64,000 nucleotides of DNA from JBDHXE01 sp035445085 (GTDB taxonomy: Bacteria > Bacteroidota > Ignavibacteria > Kapaibacteriales > UBA2268). Positions 45,169 through 53,296 of the stretch are shown here, piece by piece. The notes beneath the pieces were generated by a model. That model did not search any database. It was not told the DNA's origin and saw only the letters and a program-made list of their open reading frames with translations. The stretch is from NCBI GenBank assembly GCA_035445085.1, contig DAOMQA010000005.1, positions 62,001 to 126,000 on the forward strand, in the 5' to 3' direction. The stretch's first letter is position 1. Each line of letters opens with the position of its first letter. The position numbers and the translations under genes are program-made.

Positions 45169-45477
45169 TAGTATGTACAAAACTCGTTTAAAGATATGCA
45201 AAAAATTAATGGTATAGCTTCTCCCAATCCACCATTAGAACAACTGTTAGCTGTATTCACGGCAATATTTGGGCTTATGCTATACCTACAAATATAATTA
45301 GTATAAGTTTCTTGGATAAACTACAAAGGCAAAAAGAAGTTCTCAAGGATGGATGATACGAGTTATCAAAAAAGATATAAATATTGTCCACATTGTGGCA
45401 AGAAATTAGACTTATATATAAAATTTTTCCCCTAAATAAAACGTTCATAGTATTTTAAAGATTAGTGAAATAACCTT
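45169..45477. other. 309-base gap with two possible mini-ORFs
   Basis: The longest unassigned gap between genes. On the plus strand I see a 33-codon frame at 45196-45297 with one hydrophobic segment (LEQLLAVFTAIFGLMLYLQI), then the 28-codon zinc-ribbon-like frame listed separately. The first has no clear ribosome-binding site. No RNA gene or strong terminator is evident. Confidence 0.5.
45349..45435 (+). CDS. Possible 28-residue zinc-ribbon microprotein
   Basis: Short frame MDDTSYQKRYKYCPHCGKKL followed by DLYIKFFP and TAA. The CPHCGKKL knuckle is a typical half zinc ribbon; one pair of cysteines is enough only if it dimerises or is a remnant of a longer gene. AAGG lies immediately before the ATG, too close for a good ribosome-binding site. 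It may be a decayed fragment. Confidence 0.3.
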   Translation: MDDTSYQKRYKYCPHCGKKLDLYIKFFP

Positions 45478-45822
45478 ATGATTGATTCAATTTTTACGAA
45501 GATAATAAACAGAGAGATTCCAGCATCGATAGTATACGAAGACGAGCAAGTAATTGCTTTTAATGATATTAACCCAATTGCACCAGTTCATATTTTAATA
45601 GTCCCCAAAAAACAAATCCCTACAATCAATGATTTGGAGCAAGATGACGCTACATTAATGGGATTGCTTATCTTAAGAGCAAAAGATATTGCAAAGAATC
45701 TTGGCATAGCCGAAAGGGGTTACAGGCTAATCTTTAATTGTAATAAAGAAGCCTGCCAAACAGTATTTCATATACATTTACATTTGATTGGTGGAAAGCA
45801 ATTAGGATGGAACCAAGATTGA
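45478..45822 (+). CDS. hinT: HIT (histidine triad) family nucleotide hydrolase
   Basis: A 114-residue HINT-type protein that hydrolyses purine nucleoside phosphoramidates in characterised relatives. The N-terminus IFTKIINREIPASIVYEDE and HILIVPKKQIPTI are typical. The catalytic histidine triad is in TVFHIHLHLIGGKQLGW. Its stop overlaps the downstream kdsD start as TGATG. Confidence 0.93.
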   Translation: MIDSIFTKIINREIPASIVYEDEQVIAFNDINPIAPVHILIVPKKQIPTINDLEQDDATLMGLLILRAKDIAKNLGIAERGYRLIFNCNKEACQTVFHIHLHLIGGKQLGWNQD

Positions 45823-46796
45823 TGTTAATTAGAGAAGACTTAATTAGTGAGGCTATTAGAGTATTTGAAGATGAGATAGAAGGCTTACAAATAGCTAAGA
45901 ATAAAATTGATAGTAGTTTTGCAGATGCTGTAACCCTAATCTCATCATCTCATAAAGTAGTATTAAGTGGAGTAGGGAAATCTGGCTTAATAGCACGCAA
46001 AATAGCTGCAACACTCTCATCTATAGGTTGCTCGGCGACGTTTCTTCATCCCGTGGAAGCATTACACGGAGATATAGGCTTAGTTCAAAAAGATGATGTT
46101 GCTATATTATTATCAAAAAGTGGTACTACCGAGGAATTAAATAAATTAATTCCATATTTAAAGTTTCGTGGTGCCAAAATTATTTCTATCTTAGGTAATA
46201 TTAATTCAACCATAGCAAGCTATTCCGATGTTGTTTTAGATGGAACAGTAGAAAGAGAAGCTTGTCCATTTAATTTAGCACCTACAACAAGTTCGACCCT
46301 TGCTTTAGTTATAGGAGATGCTTTAGCTATTGCTGTAATGAAAGTGAGAGGCACTACCTTAGAAGATTTTTCCAAATTACACCCCTTAGGCTTAATTGGC
46401 AGAAGTATCACTGTAAAAGTATCTGATATAATGCACAAAGGCACTAACATACCTACTATTCAACAATCTGCCAAATTAAAGGATGCGATTATTGAGATAA
46501 GTAGGAAGAATTTAGGTTGTGTTTGTGTAGTTAATGACGCTTATATTTTAGAAGGTATCATTACTGATGGAGATATTAGACGGGTATTTCAGCATACCGA
46601 AAATATCACGGATCTAAGAGTTTTTGATATTATGACAAAAGACCCCATCAAGATTAGTGAGGGAGCATATTTACAAGAAGCCATTGCATTAATGGAAAAT
46701 AGAAATAGCGAAATTAGTGTCTTACCTGTTGTGGATATAAATCAACAATTACTTGGAGTAATAAGATTGCACGATATTGTAAGATCTGGCTCCTAA
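45822..46796 (+). CDS. kdsD: Arabinose-5-phosphate isomerase (KpsF/GutQ family)
   Basis: Makes arabinose-5-phosphate, precursor of KDO in lipopolysaccharide. The 324-residue protein has an N-terminal SIS domain (VVLSGVGKSGLIARKIAATL, LHPVEALHGDIGLV and LLSKSGTTEELNKL) and a C-terminal pair of CBS domains (about 205-320, with TDGDIRRVF). An upstream ATG at 45807 is in frame, but ATG 45822 gives the classical TGATG overlap with the HIT gene. No other KDO genes are in the window. Confidence 0.9.
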   Translation: MLIREDLISEAIRVFEDEIEGLQIAKNKIDSSFADAVTLISSSHKVVLSGVGKSGLIARKIAATLSSIGCSATFLHPVEALHGDIGLVQKDDVAILLSKSGTTEELNKLIPYLKFRGAKIISILGNINSTIASYSDVVLDGTVEREACPFNLAPTTSSTLALVIGDALAIAVMKVRGTTLEDFSKLHPLGLIGRSITVKVSDIMHKGTNIPTIQQSAKLKDAIIEISRKNLGCVCVVNDAYILEGIITDGDIRRVFQHTENITDLRVFDIMTKDPIKISEGAYLQEAIALMENRNSEISVLPVVDINQQLLGVIRLHDIVRSGS

Positions 46797-46810
46797 TAAA
46801 TCTTTTTTTG

Positions 46811-46835
46811 TACTAATTATCCTGTTTCATTAGTA
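46811..46835 (+). terminator. Possible terminator after kdsD
   Basis: TACTAAT at 46811-46817 pairs with ATTAGTA at 46829-46835 around an 11-base loop, followed by a TATATTTTAAT stretch. The stem is short and AT-rich, so this is a weak call. Confidence 0.4.
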
Positions 46836-46847
46836 TATATTTTAATC

Positions 46848-46885
46848 AAGTCTCTTAATCTTTCTTGGAGAGTATTAAGAGGCTT
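46848..46885. other. 12-bp hairpin in the kdsD-TPR gap
   Basis: AAGTCTCTTAAT at 46848-46859 pairs with ATTAAGAGGCTT at 46874-46885 with one wobble and a 14-base loop. No T-run follows it, so it may be a regulatory or RNA-stability structure rather than a terminator. Confidence 0.45.
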
Positions 46886-46978
46886 TGTGGAAATTAGAGA
46901 GTTTTATTGAATTAAATTAAAAAAATATATAAATTAATCAATTTTACTTATTAATTTTGTTTTTTTTTAAATGTAATA

Positions 46979-47764
46979 ATGGAAATAATGAGTAAAGTTA
47001 CTGATATAAAATTAGGGAATAATAAGTCTCCTGCCAGCCGCAGGTCGCCTGTACTTATTATTTTTGCTGTAATAGTTATATCATTTTTGGGTATTATAAT
47101 AGCACCTAAGTCTAATTTCAAAAATGATTGGGATATAATTGGAAAGCAATATGAAGAGAGCAAAGCAATAAGCGACCCTAAACTTAGGCAAGAAGCGTTT
47201 ATGACCTCCCTCAAAGAAATGATAGCTATGCGTAATAAGTATCCAGAACATGCCAGATTATATTTAAATACAGCAGTTATTTTTCAAGCTTTGAATATGC
47301 CTGATTCAGCGTTTAAAAATGCGTATACTGCTTTAAAAAAAGGGGGCGATGGTACAGTCAATCAAATAAATTCATTTGCGATTGATATAATGCTCAAATC
47401 CACAATACAAAAAGCGCAAGTATTTTTTATGCAAAAAGATACGGTAGATGCTTTAAATACATTTAAATATGCTAATTCTTTAATTCAGCACCCATTTTTA
47501 GGTAAAACTATCGGTAGCTTTTATGCAAACTTTGGTAGTGCGGATAGTGCCTTAAAATATCTTTATCAATCTTACAAATTAAACAATCGCGACAGTGAAG
47601 TATTTTATTTTGTTGGACTTACTTATTATAAGGGCAATAAAATTGATAGTGCAATATATTTTCTCAATCAGGCTATTACAATGAATCCAAACGAACAGCA
47701 AGCTAAAAGCCTTATTAATTTAATAACCTCACAAGGAAATAATGAAAATTCCAAACATAATTAA
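46979..47764 (+). CDS. Membrane-anchored TPR protein
   Basis: A 261-residue protein with one N-terminal transmembrane helix (about residues 22-42, LIIFAVIVISFLGIIIA). A periplasmic-side region with several tetratricopeptide-like repeats follows (ARLYLNTAVIFQALNMPDSAF, split by turns; then SEVFYFVGLTYYKGNKIDSA and AITMNPNEQQAKSL). It has no catalytic motif and is probably a scaffold. It overlaps the downstream DUF2142 gene by 23 bases, suggesting a shared role with that membrane protein. Confidence 0.8.
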   Translation: MEIMSKVTDIKLGNNKSPASRRSPVLIIFAVIVISFLGIIIAPKSNFKNDWDIIGKQYEESKAISDPKLRQEAFMTSLKEMIAMRNKYPEHARLYLNTAVIFQALNMPDSAFKNAYTALKKGGDGTVNQINSFAIDIMLKSTIQKAQVFFMQKDTVDALNTFKYANSLIQHPFLGKTIGSFYANFGSADSALKYLYQSYKLNNRDSEVFYFVGLTYYKGNKIDSAIYFLNQAITMNPNEQQAKSLINLITSQGNNENSKHN

Positions 47765-49142
47765 AGATATTAATAGCTTAAGCCCAGAAATAGTTTTTTT
47801 AATTTGTGGCGTTTTATTTGGCTTACTCATGGTATATGCAAACCCTCCCTATCATTCTAATGACGAAGATAGGCACTTTTATTTAGCTTATAATTACTCT
47901 GAAGGTAATTTAGCTCCAACAGTGCAAAACGGCAAGGTTGGCTTTATTTTGCCTATTAGTTTATATAATATTACTGTATCTACACAAGGTAAAAATTACA
48001 ATGCAGGTCAGAAGGTTTCTCGGCAAATGATAGATAATGCCGAGAAAGTTCCATTAAATAAAGATAAAAATTTGTTTTATGAAGCAACAACTATAAATAT
48101 CAATCCTATTGCGTACATTGGACCAATTATAGGAATGTCTGTTGGTAAAGTCATAAATGATAACCCAATCCATATATTATGGGCTGGGAGGATTGGTAGT
48201 TTACTATTTTATCTATTAATAGTATATTTTGCTATAAAATTAATTCCATTCCATAAATTTCCCTTAACGCTTATTGCATTAAATCCGATGTCTCTTTACC
48301 AAGCCACATCAATAACTTATGATACTCCAATTTTTGCATTAACGCTCTTATTGTTTGCTTATACATTCAAACTCCTCTTTGACGAAACAACTATAAATGA
48401 GAATAATATAATTATGATTGTAGCAATAGCTTTAATAATCAATTTTTCTAAAGATGGCTACTTTTTACTTCCATTTATAGCATTATTATTACCTATGAAT
48501 AGGTTTAAGAATAAAAATTTATATTATATAATGCTTGCAAGCCTAATTATCTCAATATTTATTCCTAATTGGACTTGGGGCGTTTATTTTCAAAGTTTGA
48601 ATCTGCCTAACCCTAAGCCCTTAGTAAGTGATTTTCAATATGGCGGTAGTGAGCAAATAAATTTCCTGCTATCTAATCCATTTGGCTCTTTGTATAATAT
48701 ATTTATGAATATTATTACACAAGGCAAAGAGTGGATGTGGGGTGTATTTGGCAGATTTGGTTATTCATATTCAGTCTTAAATAAAGGGTTAATAACAGTT
48801 TACGGACTATTTTTATTTACTTATATCTTATTAGATAATAGCGGTAAATACGAAGTTACAGACAAACAAAGATATTTATTACTTTCTTTAGGAATCTTAA
48901 CAGCTTTGATGATTATTGTCGGCTTTTATACCGTAGCTTCACCAGTAGGCGCTAAGTTAATTTTCGGAGTGCAAGGTAGATACTTTATACCTACATTGCC
49001 TTTCTTTATTTTTGCTCTATCCAATAATATTATAAAGAAGGAGCAATTCTTAGAACTAAAAGGAGTGGTAGCGATTTCAGCAATTGTAATAATGCTTTCG
49101 TATACAGTTTACTTTTTAGATAAGCAATTATGGATGAATTAA
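47742..49142 (+). CDS. DUF2142-like polytopic membrane protein
   Basis: A 466-residue protein with about ten hydrophobic helices. After the first helix comes ANPPYHSNDEDRHFYLAY, the acidic DE-x-x-H loop typical of DUF2142 and GT-C-like glycosyltransferase folds, and later NPMSLYQATSITYDTPIFAL. The large C-terminal loop has GVQGRYFIPTLPF. Relatives are suspected to act in cell-surface glycan synthesis. ATG 47742 has AAGGAA just upstream within the TPR gene. Confidence 0.8.
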   Translation: MKIPNIIKDINSLSPEIVFLICGVLFGLLMVYANPPYHSNDEDRHFYLAYNYSEGNLAPTVQNGKVGFILPISLYNITVSTQGKNYNAGQKVSRQMIDNAEKVPLNKDKNLFYEATTININPIAYIGPIIGMSVGKVINDNPIHILWAGRIGSLLFYLLIVYFAIKLIPFHKFPLTLIALNPMSLYQATSITYDTPIFALTLLLFAYTFKLLFDETTINENNIIMIVAIALIINFSKDGYFLLPFIALLLPMNRFKNKNLYYIMLASLIISIFIPNWTWGVYFQSLNLPNPKPLVSDFQYGGSEQINFLLSNPFGSLYNIFMNIITQGKEWMWGVFGRFGYSYSVLNKGLITVYGLFLFTYILLDNSGKYEVTDKQRYLLLSLGILTALMIIVGFYTVASPVGAKLIFGVQGRYFIPTLPFFIFALSNNIIKKEQFLELKGVVAISAIVIMLSYTVYFLDKQLWMN

Positions 49143-49213
49143 TTTTTTTCACTAGAAACAATCAAATATTTTTATTATATTTATAAATAATTAAAATCGA
49201 ATACAAGGTTATT

Positions 49214-50353
49214 ATGGAATTCTTATTAACAGAAGAACAATTGATGCTAAAAGATATGGTATCAAAATTTGCAAAAGAAAAGATAGCACCAGTTGCGTCA
49301 GATAATGAACGTAATCATAGATTCCCAGCAGATATTATTGCAGAAGCAGGTGAATTAGGATTAATGGGTATAGCTTACCCTACTGAGTACGGCGGAGCAG
49401 GAATGGACTATGTTTCATACTTTTTAGCAGTAGAAGAAATTTCAAGATGGTGTGCCTCTACAGGTGTAATTATTTCTGCACATTCTTCATTGGTGTGTGA
49501 TCCAATTTATAGATTTGGTACTGAAGCACAAAAGCAAAAGTATTTACCAGATATGCTTTCAGGTAAAAAAATTGGGTCATTTTCTCTTACTGAATCAAAT
49601 GCAGGTTCAGATTCTGGAGCGACTCAAACAACAGCTAAATTTGAAAATGGCAAATGGATACTAAACGGTTCAAAATTATTTGCTACTAATGGGAAAGAGG
49701 CAGATGTTTTTGTATTGATAGCATCAACAGAACCATCCCTAAAAACGCGAGGAGTTACTGCTTTTATAGTAGATAAAGATACTCCCGGCTATAAAATTGG
49801 GAAAATAGAGCATAAGCTTGGAATACGCTCCTCTTCTACTACCGAGATAATCTTAGAAAACGTAGAAGTCCCTGATGACAATAGATTAGGCGAACTGAAT
49901 GGTGGTTTTAAAATCGCTATGATTACTCTTGATGGCGGTAGATTAGGTATTGCATCGCAAGCATTAGGTATAGCCAGAGCATCATTAGAAGATTCTATTA
50001 AATACTCTAAAGAGAGACATCAATTCGACCAACCAATTTCAAACTTTCAGGCAATTCAATGGATGATAGCCGATATGACTACACGTTATGAAGCTGCTTG
50101 GATGCTGAATTGGCGTGCTAGCCGTATGAAAGACCTTAAAATGAACTACTCAAAAGAAGCAGCTATGGCAAAGTTAGATGCTTCAGAAACAGCAATGTTC
50201 TGTGCAAATAGAGCAATTCAAATTCATGGTGGGTATGGATATACGGAGGATTTTAATGTAGAGCGTTATTATAGAGACGCAAAGATTACAGAGATTTACG
50301 AAGGTACTAGTGAAATCCAAAGATTAGTAATTTCTAGAAGTATGCTTAAATAA
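49214..50353 (+). CDS. Acyl-CoA dehydrogenase (short-chain type)
   Basis: A 379-residue flavoprotein that oxidises acyl-CoA to enoyl-CoA. FAD-contact blocks are GSFSLTESNAGSDSGATQTT and FATNGKEADVFVLIAS, with QIHGGYGYTEDFNVERYYRD. The catalytic glutamate is in ITEIYEGTSEIQRLVISR, the position used by short-chain and butyryl-CoA dehydrogenases. No electron-transfer flavoprotein genes are near. It is 39 bases upstream of paaA and may be co-transcribed. Confidence 0.93.
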   Translation: MEFLLTEEQLMLKDMVSKFAKEKIAPVASDNERNHRFPADIIAEAGELGLMGIAYPTEYGGAGMDYVSYFLAVEEISRWCASTGVIISAHSSLVCDPIYRFGTEAQKQKYLPDMLSGKKIGSFSLTESNAGSDSGATQTTAKFENGKWILNGSKLFATNGKEADVFVLIASTEPSLKTRGVTAFIVDKDTPGYKIGKIEHKLGIRSSSTTEIILENVEVPDDNRLGELNGGFKIAMITLDGGRLGIASQALGIARASLEDSIKYSKERHQFDQPISNFQAIQWMIADMTTRYEAAWMLNWRASRMKDLKMNYSKEAAMAKLDASETAMFCANRAIQIHGGYGYTEDFNVERYYRDAKITEIYEGTSEIQRLVISRSMLK

Positions 50354-50392
50354 AATAGATAGATAAGTAAAATAAATTAAGGTGAGGAAGCA

Positions 50393-51322
50393 ATGTCTAA
50401 TGAGAATAAATTAGAAGAGTTTCAAAAGGCAATAAATGTTGGCGAGAAAATAGAACCAAAAGATTGGATGCCTGAAGAATATAGGAAAAATCTTATACGA
50501 ATGATTTCCCAGCATGCACATTCAGAAATAGTAGGTATGTTGCCTGAAGGTAATTGGGTTAGTAGAGCTCCTTCTCTGCGAAGGAAAATGATACTTTTAG
50601 CAAAAATTCAAGATGAGGCTGGACATGGCTTATATTTATATAATGCCGCTGAAACATTGGGTATATCGCGTGAAGAAATGATTGATAATTTATTAACAGG
50701 TAAAGCAAAGTATTCCTCTATCTTTAATTATCCTACTTTAACTTGGGCAGATATTGGTACAATAGGATGGTTAGTTGATGGAGCTGCTATGGTAAACCAA
50801 GTAAGTTTAATGCGCACATCTTACGGACCTTATTCACGTGCCATGGTAAGAATTTGTAAAGAGGAAGCTTTTCATAATAGGCAAGGCTACGAATTAATTG
50901 CGGAGCTATGCAATGGAACAGCAGAGCAAAAACAAATGGCCCAAGACGCTTTAAATCGCTGGTGGTGGCCTTCTTTAGCAATGTTTGGACCAGACGATAG
51001 CCGTTCTACACATAGTGAACAATCGTTAAAATGGAAAATTAAATCTGAATCCAACGAATCGTTGAGACAGAAGTTCATTAATATGACTGTACCTCAAGCA
51101 GAAGCTCGTGGGCTAAAAATTCCAGACCCAAACTTAAAGTATCATCCAGCTACAAAAACATATACTTATGGGCAAATTAATTGGGACGAGTTTTTTAATG
51201 TAATTAAAGGCAATGGTCCTTTAAATAAACTTCGCCTTCATACACGCAATCAAGCACACAAGAATGGCGAATGGGTACGGTTAGCAGCTGAAGCATATTC
51301 AAATAAAAAGAATTTAAAATAA
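50393..51322 (+). CDS. paaA: Phenylacetyl-CoA epoxidase catalytic subunit PaaA
   Basis: Diiron-carboxylate catalytic subunit of the 1,2-phenylacetyl-CoA epoxidase. The 309-residue protein carries two ExxH metal-binding helices, KIQDEAGHGLYLYNAAE and ICKEEAFHNRQGYELI, and the conserved WWWPSLAMFGPDDSRSTHS segment. Start at ATG 50393 after a clear GGTGAGG ribosome-binding site. It is followed by paaB and paaC; paaD and paaE (Fe-S delivery and reductase) are not downstream. Confidence 0.95.
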   Translation: MSNENKLEEFQKAINVGEKIEPKDWMPEEYRKNLIRMISQHAHSEIVGMLPEGNWVSRAPSLRRKMILLAKIQDEAGHGLYLYNAAETLGISREEMIDNLLTGKAKYSSIFNYPTLTWADIGTIGWLVDGAAMVNQVSLMRTSYGPYSRAMVRICKEEAFHNRQGYELIAELCNGTAEQKQMAQDALNRWWWPSLAMFGPDDSRSTHSEQSLKWKIKSESNESLRQKFINMTVPQAEARGLKIPDPNLKYHPATKTYTYGQINWDEFFNVIKGNGPLNKLRLHTRNQAHKNGEWVRLAAEAYSNKKNLK

Positions 51323-51342
51323 TAATTTATATGAGGAATGAA

Positions 51343-51636
51343 ATGAGCGATACACAATGGAAATTATGGGAGGTTTTTGTTCAAGTAAAAACAGGAAAAC
51401 CACACGAACATGTAGGTAATGTTCACGCTGCTGATGCTGAAATGGCAATACAGAATGCCAGGGATGTTTATGCTCGAAGAGATAAACTTACTAGTATATG
51501 GGTTGTACCTTCAGAGCTGATAACAGCTACAACTCCAAATGATAATGATTCATTTTTCGATTCTGTAGATAGCAAAATTTATAGGCATCCACTATTCTAT
51601 AAAATACCAAAAGGGGTAAGCGTTGATGTCGAATAA
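51343..51636 (+). CDS. paaB: Phenylacetyl-CoA epoxidase subunit PaaB
   Basis: Small subunit of about 97 residues bridging PaaA-PaaC dimers. Typical sequence is WKLWEVFVQVKTGKPHEHVG, then VHAADAEMAIQNARDVYARR and SIWVVPSELI. An upstream ATG at 51331 is in frame, but ATG 51343 has GAGG at proper distance and matches known N-termini. It overlaps paaC by 11 bases. Confidence 0.94.
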   Translation: MSDTQWKLWEVFVQVKTGKPHEHVGNVHAADAEMAIQNARDVYARRDKLTSIWVVPSELITATTPNDNDSFFDSVDSKIYRHPLFYKIPKGVSVDVE

Positions 51637-52384
51637 TAATTTATTAAACTATGTGTTAGCTTTAGCAGATGATAGATTGATATTGTCTCACAGGCTGGCA
51701 GAATGGTGCGGGCATGCTCCAATATTAGAAGAAGATATAGCTTTGACTAATATAGCTCTTGATAGTTTAGGTCAAGCGTCGCTATTTTATAAATATGCAG
51801 CAGATATTGAAGGAAACGGAAGAACTGAAGATGACTATGCTTATAAACGTAGCGAAAGAGAATTTCGTAACTTATTATTAGTAGAACAAGCTAATCAAGA
51901 TTTCGCTTATACATTAGCACGTCAATTCTTTTTTGATGCCTATGAATTATTTCTATACGAAGAATTATTAAAAAGTAGCGATTCTCAATTACAAGCTATT
52001 GCAGAGAAGTCTATTAAAGAAACAAAGTATCATATTAGGCACTCTACCCAATGGATGCTTAGGTTAGGCGATGGCACTGATGAAAGTAAACTAAGAATCC
52101 AAGCAGCTTGTGATTACCTATGGATGTATGTAGGCGAAATGTTTACTAATTTAGAAGAAGAAAACGACTTAATTATTAACAATATTATTCCTGCAAATAA
52201 ATTACTATGGAATAAATGGTTTGATTTCGTATCTGATGTAATGAAAGAAGCAACTCTTATTACACCCCCACCCGATGCCTTTATGCAAAGCGGTGGACGG
52301 CATGGCATACACACTGAGCATTTAGGTCATATTTTGGCTGATATGCAATATTTGCCACGCACCTACCCAAATGCAAAATGGTAA
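51626..52384 (+). CDS. paaC: Phenylacetyl-CoA epoxidase structural subunit PaaC
   Basis: A 252-residue ferritin-like subunit that pairs with PaaA but lacks a working diiron site in characterised systems. Recognisable blocks are HRLAEWCGHAPILEEDIALT, NIALDSLGQASLFYKYAA, NQDFAYTLARQFFFDAYE and HIRHSTQWMLRLGDGT. ATG 51626 with AGGGG upstream is preferred over TTG 51623. The last gene before a strong hairpin and the restriction-modification island. Confidence 0.94.
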   Translation: MSNNNLLNYVLALADDRLILSHRLAEWCGHAPILEEDIALTNIALDSLGQASLFYKYAADIEGNGRTEDDYAYKRSEREFRNLLLVEQANQDFAYTLARQFFFDAYELFLYEELLKSSDSQLQAIAEKSIKETKYHIRHSTQWMLRLGDGTDESKLRIQAACDYLWMYVGEMFTNLEEENDLIINNIIPANKLLWNKWFDFVSDVMKEATLITPPPDAFMQSGGRHGIHTEHLGHILADMQYLPRTYPNAKW

Positions 52385-52396
52385 AATATTAAAGAA

Positions 52397-52436
52397 CCCC
52401 AAACAGGTCTGTATAAGATATTACAGACCGTTGGGG
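52397..52436 (+). terminator. Hairpin downstream of paaC
   Basis: Outer stem CCCCAA 52397-52402 with TTGGGG 52431-52436, inner stem GGTCTGTA 52406-52413 with TACAGACC 52422-52429, and a small internal loop. No good T-run follows, so it may be a processing stop or terminator. It marks the end of the paa operon. Confidence 0.6.
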
Positions 52437-52528
52437 GTAGCTTTGTAAGTGTTAGCGAAAATAATGTAAGCACTGATGTTAATACCTTCCCCTAACTTTC
52501 GTAAAACTGCTTGTTCGTGTGCAGGGTT

Positions 52529-53296
52529 TTATTGTATATATTTCTCAAACGGTTTTACAAATTTCTTAATCATATCATCTGCTCGTTTTTTAGCTTGGGT
52601 TACAAAATGTTTCAAGTAAGACTTTGCCCAACTTTCCATAGTCCCGCTATAAGTTTGGTCTAAATCCCGAACGTGAAATTGAATTTGCATTGCTGCCGCC
52701 CAATTTATATAAAGGTCGTTTGGTTGTGCTTTGAACAAACAAGCGAAATGCGTGTCATTACAAGCCAATTTGTCATTATTTAACAACCAATCAATTTCAA
52801 AATAGTTAATCGTAAAATTATCATACTCTTTATTGTCAAGCATTTTGGCACAAACTTGTGCCAATTTGAACGCTGAAATAATATTTGGCGGTTGTGCAGA
52901 TTTAGAAACATTCCGAGTTTTAATGTCGATGATTTCATAAAAGCCATTTTTTACTACCAAAATATCTGCGGTGTCGTTTTGCTTTTCGTCAAACGGATTT
53001 TCAATACTCCATTTGTCTGTTGCGTTCTTGCCACGGCTTAGTAAAAACAAAACTGTTGGTGAATTGAACAATGCTTGTCGTGCTTCAAAGCCGATTACTT
53101 CTGGATTTTTGCTAAATAGGTCATTCAAATATTCGTATTGACGAAATGTATTTTTGGGAAATTGTTTTTTGATTTCGCTGTAAACGTGTTTGTCAAACGG
53201 CTCGCCTGCTGCGTGACCTGACAATGTCCCTGACAGTGGTTTGGAAACAGAGGTCCCTTTTATATTCTTTGATAACTTACTGTAATCTACGTTCAT
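52529..53296 (-). CDS. HincII-like type II restriction endonuclease
   Basis: A 255-residue endonuclease that matches what I recall of HincII over most of its length: KPLSGTLSGHAAGEPFDKHV, QYEYLNDLF, SPTVLFLLSRGKNATDKWSI, NWAAAMQIQFHVRDLDQ and ESWAKSYLKHFVTQAKKRA. The metal-binding residues fit the PD-(D/E)xK core in NDTADILVV and IIDIKTRNVSKSAQ. HincII cleaves GTYRAC, so the same specificity is inferred. It overlaps the methylase gene by four bases. The local G+C is higher than in flanking genes, suggesting acquisition. Confidence 0.9.
   Translation of the reverse strand: MNVDYSKLSKNIKGTSVSKPLSGTLSGHAAGEPFDKHVYSEIKKQFPKNTFRQYEYLNDLFSKNPEVIGFEARQALFNSPTVLFLLSRGKNATDKWSIENPFDEKQNDTADILVVKNGFYEIIDIKTRNVSKSAQPPNIISAFKLAQVCAKMLDNKEYDNFTINYFEIDWLLNNDKLACNDTHFACLFKAQPNDLYINWAAAMQIQFHVRDLDQTYSGTMESWAKSYLKHFVTQAKKRADDMIKKFVKPFEKYIQ

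Noticed and set aside
49214..52384. Complete phenylacetate degradation operon
   Set aside because: Only subunits A, B and C are present; D, E, G, Z, J and K are absent from the window.
52440..52500. Integron attC site flanking the HincII-like genes
   Set aside because: The GTTAGC and CTAAC cores do not match the RYYYAAC/GTTRRRY consensus, and no integrase is seen; kept only as a low-level edge observation.
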